From: Treponema sp. UBA1793
Lineage (GTDB): Bacteria > Spirochaetota > Spirochaetia > Treponematales > Treponemataceae
Assembly (NCBI GenBank): GCA_002314445.1
Contig: DCFX01000020.1
Location: 1 to 64,000 of the forward strand
Reading direction: 5' to 3'
DNA length: 64,000 bases
Shown: positions 17,292 to 24,334 of the stretch, piece by piece
Numbering within the stretch: the first letter of the stretch is position 1
Layout: every line of letters begins with the position of its first letter
The notes under the pieces: generated by a model
What the model was told of the DNA's origin: nothing
Database searches by the model: none
What the model saw: only the letters and a program-made list of their open reading frames with translations
Program-made: the position numbers and the translations under genes

Positions 17292-17453
17292 TTATGCTTT
17301 CTTTGTAAAGGCATCCTTTGTGGCGCCGCAGACGGGACATACCCAGTCATCAGGAATATCTTCCCATTTTGTGCCGGCTTTTATTCCGCCGTCGGGATCA
17401 CCTTTTGCCGGATCATAGACATAGCCGCATACGCCGCATTCATACTTATCCAT
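17292..17453 (-). CDS. Rubredoxin
   Basis: Small iron protein of 53 residues. The two Cys pairs that hold the Fe(Cys)4 site are CGVCGY near the start and CPVCGA near the end, and the spacing and the aromatic residues between them are those of classical rubredoxin. Acts as a one-electron carrier, typically in oxygen or peroxide reduction in anaerobes. Start at the ATG at 17453, seven bases after AGGAG; the ATG at 17459 sits too close to that site. Its promoter carries an inverted repeat on the -10. Confidence 0.95.
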   Translation of the reverse strand: MDKYECGVCGYVYDPAKGDPDGGIKAGTKWEDIPDDWVCPVCGATKDAFTKKA

Positions 17454-17474
17454 AGACATCTCCTGTATTGCTGT

Positions 17475-17506
17475 CTGTTTATACAAACAGTTTGTAATAA
17501 GTACAA
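17475..17506 (-). promoter_or_regulatory. Rubredoxin promoter with inverted repeat on the -10
   Basis: On the minus strand TTGTAC (17506-17501), a 17-base spacer and TATAAA (17483-17478). CTGTTT/AAACAG arms (17475-17490, four-base centre) enclose the -10 element, the position expected for a repressor site, perhaps an oxygen- or peroxide-responsive one. The regulator is not identified. Confidence 0.6.
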
Positions 17507-17570
17507 ATATAGCACCAGATACACAATTTAGCAAATGAAATCGTACGGAATTATCGAAGTCGTCTGCATC

Positions 17571-17600
17571 GTTCATTTGTGCAGAGGGTTTAATACCACG
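17571..17600. repeat. Dispersed repeat, copy A
   Basis: Contains GAGGGTTTAATACC (17584-17597) within TGCAGAGGGTTTAATACCAC. The same 14 bases, with matching flanks, occur at 59475-59488. The stretch lies between the rubredoxin promoter and mtnP and codes for nothing recognisable. The two copies are about 42 kb apart, so this is probably a genome-wide repeat family. Confidence 0.55.
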
Positions 17601-17721
17601 CCCCTGGAACATGGTTGCTGTTTAGCGCACCGGGGTTGTTGATTCCGTTTTTTTGCTATAGACTTTATTTGATAATTGTTGATCTGTCATTATAATCTTA
17701 CACCAGTTAAGGGAGCTGTAT

Positions 17722-18468
17722 ATGAAAGTGGGAATTATCGGGGGATCCGGTCTTGATGATCCTGATATGTTTAAAATCGAAGAAGAAAAAGATGTTTTTA
17801 CAAACTATGGCAAGCCGTCCTCTCATCTTAAATTCGGTAAGATAGAAGGAACAGATGTTGTGCTGCTTGCACGCCACGGCATCCGTCATCAGTACAGTCC
17901 GACGCAGGTGAACTACCGCGCAAACATTGCCGCGCTGAAAGATGCGGGTGTCACGCACATCCTTGCGACGACTGCCTGCGGTTCGCTCCGCGAGGAAATC
18001 GGGCGGGGGCATTTCGTCGTTCTTGACCAGTTTATCGATTTTACACGGTTCCGCAAAAATACGTTCTACGAATCGTTTGAAAACGGAGCTGTCCATACCG
18101 CAATGCCCGAACCGTTCGACGCTTTCCTGCGGGACAAGCTGTATAAAGCGGGGAAGGAAATCGGCATTGAGATTCATGAACGCGGCTGCGTTATAACGGA
18201 AGAAGGTCCCCGTTTTGCCACACGAGCTGAATCAAAAATGTTCCGTATCTGGGGCGCCGATGTCGTCAACATGTCAATTGCGCCGGAAGCGATGCTTGCC
18301 TGTGAAGCTCACATTCCATATGCCGCAGTTGCGATGGCAACTGATTATGATTCATGGAAAGAGGATGAGGAACCGGTCACATGGGAGCAGATAAACGAAG
18401 TGTTCAGCCGCAACGCCGAGAATATGATCAGGCTGCTCAAGACGACTGTAGCCGCTCTCGGAAAATAA
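17722..18468 (+). CDS. mtnP: S-methyl-5'-thioadenosine phosphorylase
   Basis: Purine phosphorylase family 2 enzyme of 248 residues. It cleaves methylthioadenosine (from polyamine synthesis) to adenine and methylthioribose 1-phosphate. Visible are the N-terminal IIGGSGLDD, the phosphate-binding RHG, TTACGSLREE, the substrate loop GPRFATRAESKMFR, and ATDYDSW with the paired Asp that select 6-amino purines. MSIAPEAMLA replaces the usual MTxxPE, so related inosine specificity is possible. GGGAG precedes the ATG. The adenine it releases could feed the adenine deaminase encoded nearby at 19327-21027. Confidence 0.88.
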   Translation: MKVGIIGGSGLDDPDMFKIEEEKDVFTNYGKPSSHLKFGKIEGTDVVLLARHGIRHQYSPTQVNYRANIAALKDAGVTHILATTACGSLREEIGRGHFVVLDQFIDFTRFRKNTFYESFENGAVHTAMPEPFDAFLRDKLYKAGKEIGIEIHERGCVITEEGPRFATRAESKMFRIWGADVVNMSIAPEAMLACEAHIPYAAVAMATDYDSWKEDEEPVTWEQINEVFSRNAENMIRLLKTTVAALGK

Positions 18469-18470
18469 CG

Positions 18471-19241
18471 TCAGTCCGAAAACACGTCGGTGAAGTAGCC
18501 CGATGCGGAAAGCTGTTCTCCGCCGTCGTGAAGATGCTGCGTATCGCCGAGCACCTGCACACGGAACGCTGCGGTTCCCGGTATACGTTCTTCTGAGCCG
18601 AGCACCGTAACTGACGACGGTGCGACAAAAAATCCCTGCCACAGCTGGACGGGAGATATAGTAAGCAGATGGCTGAGAATGGTGAACATGACGCCGAGAT
18701 GGCAGAAGAATACGAGGATGCGGTCATCGTACGACTGTTTGTATGTGTCCGTCGATTTCCGGAGTTCGCCTTTCTGGCAGTGTGTGCCGTCTGTCGTATA
18801 TATGCCGCCGCTGCGTACATAGCCGTACCGTGCAAGAATCTCATCAATTCCCTTACATACTTCCTCGTAATGCCCGGCTATGCTGCCGCTTTCCATGACT
18901 GGTGCGTTCATCCAGGTATCTTTATCGCAGAGCTGCCTGTTTTCAGGAGCTGTAAAGAATGACGGGAGCCAGTCCCATGTAATGTGCTTTCCTCCTGTCG
19001 CAGGATCAACGACGGGATAATAGAATTCCTGCAGCCACGGGCACGTTTCCGCAGTCCTGCCGGTATCTTTCATGGCAATCTCTGCTGTTTTCTGTGCCCG
19101 TCCGAGCGGGGATACAAAAAAATCGGCTTTATGCCATTTTGCAACCCGTTTTGACAGAAGTTCAGCTTCGTGAACTCCCTTCTTTGTTAATGAATCGATC
19201 GTATAATCAGGATCTCCGTGACGTATGAAAATTAAGCGCAT
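18471..19241 (-). CDS. Histidine phosphatase family protein
   Basis: Phosphoglycerate mutase-like protein of 256 residues, cytoplasmic. The catalytic RHG is at residues 7-9 (MRLIFIRHGDPD), a conserved SPLGRAQKTAE supplies the second Arg, and the second catalytic His is in VFFCHLGVM. The insert around residues 75-130 is longer than in small phosphatases. Substrate unknown. No Shine-Dalgarno is visible; TACACT ends six bases before the ATG with TTGAAT 18 bases further up, so the transcript is probably leaderless. Its stop codon is only two bases from that of mtnP. Confidence 0.82.
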   Translation of the reverse strand: MRLIFIRHGDPDYTIDSLTKKGVHEAELLSKRVAKWHKADFFVSPLGRAQKTAEIAMKDTGRTAETCPWLQEFYYPVVDPATGGKHITWDWLPSFFTAPENRQLCDKDTWMNAPVMESGSIAGHYEEVCKGIDEILARYGYVRSGGIYTTDGTHCQKGELRKSTDTYKQSYDDRILVFFCHLGVMFTILSHLLTISPVQLWQGFFVAPSSVTVLGSEERIPGTAAFRVQVLGDTQHLHDGGEQLSASGYFTDVFSD

Positions 19242-19247
19242 GCGGCG

Positions 19248-19277
19248 AGTGTATCATGAACGGGAACTCAGATTCAA
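19248..19277 (-). promoter_or_regulatory. Predicted promoter for leaderless histidine phosphatase mRNA
   Basis: Minus strand: TTGAAT (19277-19272), 18 bases, TACACT (19253-19248), then six bases to the ATG at 19241. Confidence 0.5.
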
Positions 19278-19326
19278 GATTTAGGGAAAATGGAACCCGC
19301 ACATGCGGAGACGCTGTGCGGATTTT

Positions 19327-21027
19327 CTATTGTACCGGAACAAGTCCTTTATCCGTTATTCTGAGTGAGGGGATGACGGTAAGGGCCATAAACGACAATG
19401 TGATGAACGGATCTATTCCCGTCTTTACACCGAGCCGCTCAGCTTCCCGGAGCATGGCCGCGAGCGTCTGTTCTACTTCCGTACATGGCTGTGCGCTCAT
19501 AAGGCCGAACACCGGCAGGGCGAGTTTTCCGGTTATGATTCCGTTCGCCGAAACTGCGTATCCCCCGTGCATCTCCTTTATGCATTTGACTGCATTGAGG
19601 ATGTCTTCATCATTGTCGCCTGCCGCAATAATATTATGGGCATCGTGGGATACCGAAGTCGCAATTGCACCTGCGTAAATGCCGAATCCTTTGAGGGGAG
19701 CGGCTGCAGCTGTATGCGTTCTGTTGTGACGCTCAAAAACGCATACTTTATTGAATGTCCGGTCGGGAACAAAATATCCGTCCCTGCCGTAAACCTTCTC
19801 GCAGAGGCTTTCGGTGAGCAGCTGTCCCGGAATCATACCGATGACGCTGTTCCTTTCGTTCAGGAGAACGCGTATGCGTTCAGGTACAATATTTTCGACA
19901 TGCACCGTATCGCAGAGCGGTGAGGGGACGGGAATATTGTAGTTTGCAGAAAAATCAGCGCCGCCAAGAACTTTTCCGCTTTTAATGACGCATTCTGGTT
20001 GTACGCTGTCAAGTTCATCCATAATCAGGATGTCCGCATCGTATCCGGCGGCGACGGCACCTTTATCATGCAGTCCGTAGAAACGGGCTGTCTGGAAACT
20101 TCCCATTTTGTACGCCTGAACGGGCGGCACGCCAAGCGCGATTGCTTTGCGCACGCAGGTGCTTATATGACCTTCCCGTTTTATTTCCGCCGTGTGCTTG
20201 TCGTCGGTACAGAACATGCAGTTGTCAAGCGACACATTTGCCTCAAGCAGTCCGGACAGCACATCATGAAGGTTTTTTGCGCCGCTTCCTTCGCGGATGA
20301 ACACGGCAAATCCGGATCGCAGTTTTTCAACAGCCTCTTCCGCCGTCGTTGACTCGTGGCAGTCTTCAACACCAGCCGCTCTGTATGCCTGCATCATTTT
20401 GCCGGTGATTCCCGGAAGGTGGCCGTCTATGCGGTGGTTCGTGCCTGCAAACAGATCAAGTTTATCCGCCATGCGTTTTTCGCCGTTTATAACATCGTAA
20501 CAGCGCATCGCTTCGCCAAGCCCGAGTATGCGCGGATGATGCACATACCGTTCCATCATTGCAGCGGTAAACTCCCCGCAGCCGTTCGTGTCGCTGTCAG
20601 ATGCCGGAACGGAAGACGGCACCATGATGTACACGTCGGTGAGCGTATGTTCTGTTGCTTCAAGCAGATAATCAAGTGCGGCCGTTCCGCTTACATTTAC
20701 CGCTTCGTGCGGATCCGCAATGATTGTTGTCGTCCCTGCCTGTACGAGGACTTTTGACAGCTCTCCGGGAAGGAGCATTGAAGATTCCATATGCATGTGG
20801 GCATCTATAAGTCCCGGCGCAATATACCTGCCGGTACAGTCTATTTCAGTTTTACCCGAATACGTCCCAAGCCCTGCTATTTTGTTCCCGCAGACTGCAA
20901 CGTCCGTTTTTATGAGTTCTGCAGAAAATACGTCGACGACAGTTCCGTTTTTGAGTACAATGTCGGCTTTTTCATCACCGCGCGCAACAGCAAGAAGTTG
21001 GGCGCGCATATTGTATGGTACAGGCAT
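19327..21027 (-). CDS. ade: Adenine deaminase
   Basis: Amidohydrolase-superfamily enzyme of 566 residues that converts adenine to hypoxanthine and ammonia in purine salvage. The metal ligands H77 and H79 lie in LIDAHMHMESSML, followed by ADPHEAVN, EAMRCYDV, GHLPG and FCTDDKH, all in family order; the C-terminal domain ends in a typical FMALTVIPSLRITDKGL. I start at the ATG at 21027: TATACT with an upstream TG (extended -10) ends six bases before it and no Shine-Dalgarno is present. ATG 21009 is an alternative. It lies downstream of pyridoxal kinase with 34 bases between. Confidence 0.9.
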   Translation of the reverse strand: MPVPYNMRAQLLAVARGDEKADIVLKNGTVVDVFSAELIKTDVAVCGNKIAGLGTYSGKTEIDCTGRYIAPGLIDAHMHMESSMLLPGELSKVLVQAGTTTIIADPHEAVNVSGTAALDYLLEATEHTLTDVYIMVPSSVPASDSDTNGCGEFTAAMMERYVHHPRILGLGEAMRCYDVINGEKRMADKLDLFAGTNHRIDGHLPGITGKMMQAYRAAGVEDCHESTTAEEAVEKLRSGFAVFIREGSGAKNLHDVLSGLLEANVSLDNCMFCTDDKHTAEIKREGHISTCVRKAIALGVPPVQAYKMGSFQTARFYGLHDKGAVAAGYDADILIMDELDSVQPECVIKSGKVLGGADFSANYNIPVPSPLCDTVHVENIVPERIRVLLNERNSVIGMIPGQLLTESLCEKVYGRDGYFVPDRTFNKVCVFERHNRTHTAAAAPLKGFGIYAGAIATSVSHDAHNIIAAGDNDEDILNAVKCIKEMHGGYAVSANGIITGKLALPVFGLMSAQPCTEVEQTLAAMLREAERLGVKTGIDPFITLSFMALTVIPSLRITDKGLVPVQ

Positions 21028-21033
21028 AGTTAT

Positions 21034-21042
21034 AGTATAACA
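21034..21042 (-). promoter_or_regulatory. Extended -10 element before ade, predicted leaderless start
   Basis: Minus strand TGT-TATACT (21042-21034) followed by exactly six bases and the ade ATG (21027). The -35 region is poor, which fits an extended -10 promoter. Confidence 0.5.
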
Positions 21043-21061
21043 CGTACAGGCGTGTTTGGTT

Positions 21062-21931
21062 TTACTTATTTTCTTCAAGATGCTTTACGAGCCAGGGGAC
21101 GACAGTCTCGAAGTCAACGCCGTACCAGTTATAGTCTTTGTGCGAAACGGTAGCCTTTATTGACTGGACAACATAATCCGCAGCGAGTGCATACGCTTTT
21201 TCCAGCGGCCATCCGCGCATGAGGGCGCCTACGCATACGCTTGCAAATATATCTCCGGTACCGTGGAAACTTGTCGGCAGTTTTTCATGGAAATAGCTCG
21301 AGAATGCATCAGAATCTTTATCGTAAGATACTATGCCAATTTTTCCCGAGACACCTTTCATGCTTTCCTGGTCCTTGTCGAATTCGACACCTTTGAGTAT
21401 GACTCTTTCGGCTCCCAGCGCGGCAAGTTTTCTGAGAATATCCTTGATATAGGCTTCGTCATATCCTGACGCTTTGTACGGTATGCCGAGCATGTACGAC
21501 GCTTCCGTGAGATTGGGGACAATCACGTCAGCTTTGCCGGCAAGTTCCGCCATTGCAAAGGCAAATTCCTGTGTAAATCCCGGATACAGTTTTCCGTTGT
21601 CGGCCATGCACGGATCGACGAATATGAGCGTATCATTTCCGCCGAAATCCGTAAACAGCTTCGACATAAGCTCAAGCTGTTTAAATGAACCGAGATAACC
21701 GGTATATAGTGCATCGAACGCTATCTTTTCCTGTTTCCAGTGGCTGGTGATTGATTCAATGTCGTCGGTAAGATCGCGGAATGTAAATCCTTTGAATGCG
21801 GTATGCGTCGAAAGTACTGCGGTGGGAAGCACTGCGGCTTCGACGCCCATAGCTGAAATAATCGGCAGCGCAACTGTGAGAGAACACTTTCCGACACATG
21901 AAATATCCTGAACAGTAATAATGCGTTTCAC
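21062..21931 (-). CDS. pdxY: Pyridoxal/pyridoxamine kinase (PdxK/PdxY type)
   Basis: Ribokinase-fold vitamin B6 kinase of 289 residues, which phosphorylates pyridoxal, pyridoxine or pyridoxamine. Visible features: QDISCVGKCSLT at the N-terminus, the ATP-side VPNLTEASYMLG, and the anion-hole motif HGTGDIFAS near residue 223 with the catalytic Asp. The start is a GTG (21931) with AGAGGT six bases upstream. Whether it is PdxK- or PdxY-like cannot be settled here, nor can a thiamine-pathway kinase be wholly excluded, though the overall pattern favours B6. Confidence 0.8.
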   Translation of the reverse strand: MKRIITVQDISCVGKCSLTVALPIISAMGVEAAVLPTAVLSTHTAFKGFTFRDLTDDIESITSHWKQEKIAFDALYTGYLGSFKQLELMSKLFTDFGGNDTLIFVDPCMADNGKLYPGFTQEFAFAMAELAGKADVIVPNLTEASYMLGIPYKASGYDEAYIKDILRKLAALGAERVILKGVEFDKDQESMKGVSGKIGIVSYDKDSDAFSSYFHEKLPTSFHGTGDIFASVCVGALMRGWPLEKAYALAADYVVQSIKATVSHKDYNWYGVDFETVVPWLVKHLEENK

Positions 21932-22028
21932 TCTGTACCTCTGAAAAAGATTATTCAGTTATAGTATCATCATTATTAATTTGTGTAAATATTTATTGAT
22001 TTACTGGGAAATAACGTTCTGCGTTCCC

Positions 22029-22058
22029 TTCACATAAAGCCTCGTTTACTATATAGTA
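22029..22058 (+). promoter_or_regulatory. cimA promoter with palindrome on the -10
   Basis: TTCACA (22029-22034), 17 bases, TATAGT (22052-22057). The -10 lies within the perfect 12-bp palindrome TACTATATAGTA (22047-22058), a possible operator. A GGAGG (22075-22079) ribosome site precedes the cimA ATG. Confidence 0.6.
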
Positions 22059-22085
22059 GGGAAAATATTTTTTTGGAGGTACAAT

Positions 22086-23693
22086 ATGGTATCATCAGAC
22101 AAAAATGTCGACATCCTTGATTCCACCCTGCGCGACGGAGCTCAGGGCGAAGGAATTAATTTTTCTGTTCAGGACAAAATTCATATTGTACAGGCTCTCG
22201 ACGAACTTGGCGTTACATACATAGAAGCCGGCAATCCCGGTTCAAATCCCAAAGATATGGAATTTTTCCAGGAAATGGCGAAACTGCCGCTTTCACATGC
22301 GAAGCTCTGCGCATTCGGTTCGACGAGGCGTAAGGATATTTCCTGCAGGGAAGATGCAAATCTGCAGAGTCTGCTGGCGGCCGAAACGCACGACGTCGTT
22401 ATATTCGGAAAGTCGTGGACGTTTCATGTCACGGAAATCATAAAGACGACGTTTGAAGAAAATCTTGCCATGATACGCGATACATGCCGTTTTCTCACGG
22501 AAAACGGTCACAACGTCATTTACGATGCCGAACATTTTTTTACCGGCTGTCACGAAGATAAAGCATACGCGATGAAAACGCTGCAGGCCGCTCTCGACGG
22601 AGGAGCAACGGTACTTAATCTGTGCGAAACAAAGGGCGGCTGTCTTCCCGATGAATGCCGCGGGATTGTAAGCGACGTCGTGAATCAGTTCGGCAGCAAA
22701 GCTGTTATCGGCATACATACCCACGACGACAGCGGTGTCGCCGTAGCGAACTCCCTCATTGCAGTGAAGGCCGGAGTCCGCCATGTTCAGGGGACGCTGC
22801 TCGGATTCGGCGAGCGTACCGGCAATGCAAATCTTTCCACAATTATCCCCGATCTGCAGCTCAAAATGGGGTACTCATGTATTCCGGCCGATAAGCTCTG
22901 TATGCTTACACCGACTGTGAAGCGCGTCGCAGAAATAGCAAATATTGCAGTGAACCCTCAGATGCCGTATGTCGGTGCGAATGCATTCGCACATAAGGCC
23001 GGCATGCATATAGATGCCGTCATAAAGAATCCTGTCGCATACGAACACGTCGAACCGGAAAGCGTCGGCAATTCGCGCGTCTTTCTCATGAGCGAAGTTG
23101 CAGGCCGCAGCATGATTATCGAGAAAATCCAGAAGTTTGATCCGACTGTCACTAAAGACAATCCCGTCGTCAAAGATATCATGAAAAAAATGAAAGAGCT
23201 CGAATTTGAAGGATACCAGTTTGAAGGCGCTGACGGGAGTTTTGAACTGCTGGTACGCAAAATAATCGGCAAATATCAGCCGTTTTTCAAACTTCATTAC
23301 TATCAGACAAGCGGCATGAACCCGAGGCCGGAAAAAGGCGTGAACGCATGTGCCCAGATTAAAGTGGAAGTTGACGGACAGATTGAAGTGACTGCAGGGG
23401 AGGGCGACGGCCCTGTAAACGCACTCGACATAGCGCTCCGCAAAGCGCTTGTGCGCTTTTATCCGGCAGTTGATAAAATCCGTCTTACCGACTACAAGGT
23501 TCGTGTTCTTGACGGAAAGTCCGCAACTGCGGCGCGCGTCCGCGTCCTTATTGAAAGTACCGACGGCGTGGACGAATGGACGACCGTTGGGGTTTCTGCG
23601 GACGTTATGGAAGCTTCATGGCTTGCACTTGTCGACTCTTTCGAGTATAAACTTATAAAAGATATAGAGAAGCATTTCAGGAAGATGATATGA
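22086..23693 (+). CDS. cimA: (R)-citramalate synthase
   Basis: Enzyme of 535 residues that condenses pyruvate with acetyl-CoA to citramalate, the first step of the threonine-independent isoleucine pathway. The HMGL-like barrel starts with ILDSTLRDGAQGEG (10-23) carrying the catalytic R and D; HTHDDSG and the metal His pair follow, then GNANL, and AFAHKAGMHIDAV. A C-terminal LeuA-type regulatory domain (about 395-535) should bind isoleucine. The DGAQGEG motif and the length separate CimA from isopropylmalate synthase. GGAGG six bases upstream of the ATG. Products feed LeuCD (not in window) and LeuB at 26585. Confidence 0.88.
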   Translation: MVSSDKNVDILDSTLRDGAQGEGINFSVQDKIHIVQALDELGVTYIEAGNPGSNPKDMEFFQEMAKLPLSHAKLCAFGSTRRKDISCREDANLQSLLAAETHDVVIFGKSWTFHVTEIIKTTFEENLAMIRDTCRFLTENGHNVIYDAEHFFTGCHEDKAYAMKTLQAALDGGATVLNLCETKGGCLPDECRGIVSDVVNQFGSKAVIGIHTHDDSGVAVANSLIAVKAGVRHVQGTLLGFGERTGNANLSTIIPDLQLKMGYSCIPADKLCMLTPTVKRVAEIANIAVNPQMPYVGANAFAHKAGMHIDAVIKNPVAYEHVEPESVGNSRVFLMSEVAGRSMIIEKIQKFDPTVTKDNPVVKDIMKKMKELEFEGYQFEGADGSFELLVRKIIGKYQPFFKLHYYQTSGMNPRPEKGVNACAQIKVEVDGQIEVTAGEGDGPVNALDIALRKALVRFYPAVDKIRLTDYKVRVLDGKSATAARVRVLIESTDGVDEWTTVGVSADVMEASWLALVDSFEYKLIKDIEKHFRKMI

Positions 23694-24334
23694 AATTCTG
23701 GTTTCTTGAGAAATTTTCGTGGCGCCGTCTTATAATGTCGTTTACCGGCACGGCTTTTCTTGGTGTTGTCGTTGCCTTTCTGCGGAAATCGGAATTGGGA
23801 ACAGATCCCTGGACGTGCTTTGTTGTAGGCCTTGCACGCGTTTTCGGCATTTCGTACGGTTTGATGTATCCGGTTATCATCGGAGTACTGCTCATAGTTG
23901 TATTCTTTGTCGACAGGCACTACATCGGCATAGCTACAGTTATCAACCTGTTCCTTGTCGGTACCGTTGCAGACGGCGTAAAGGTTCTGCTCGACAGCAG
24001 TTTTTCAGCTTCCTCTTTGTGGGTTAAAATCGTATGCCTGCTTGTCGCCCTTGTTATCCTGTGTATCGCTTCTTCGCTGTATATTACCGCCGACCTCGGC
24101 GTTTCGTCATATGATGCAATCGCGCTCATCATGTCGGACAAGTTCCCCATACAGTTCCGCTGGTGCCGTATTACGACAGACGTTCTGTGTACCGTTGTCG
24201 GTTTTATCTGCCTCAGGGATATATGGCAGACGACAATAGGCATCGGTACTATCATTACCGCGTTCTGCATGGGCCCGTTTACACAGTTCTGCTGTGTTCA
24301 TATTGCACAGCCCATTCTCCGGGGAAAGGCATAA
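23690..24334 (+). CDS. YczE/YyaS/YitT-family membrane protein
   Basis: Integral membrane protein of 214 residues with five or six hydrophobic helices. The segment LRKSELGTDPWTCF near residues 30-45 and the repeated ITADLGVSSYDAI are typical of the YczE/YitT group, whose function is not settled. Its ATG overlaps the cimA stop (ATGA), so the two are co-translated; a role tied to branched-chain amino acid or keto acid movement is only a guess from context. It ends base-to-base against the convergent chemoreceptor gene. Confidence 0.72.
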   Translation: MKFWFLEKFSWRRLIMSFTGTAFLGVVVAFLRKSELGTDPWTCFVVGLARVFGISYGLMYPVIIGVLLIVVFFVDRHYIGIATVINLFLVGTVADGVKVLLDSSFSASSLWVKIVCLLVALVILCIASSLYITADLGVSSYDAIALIMSDKFPIQFRWCRITTDVLCTVVGFICLRDIWQTTIGIGTIITAFCMGPFTQFCCVHIAQPILRGKA

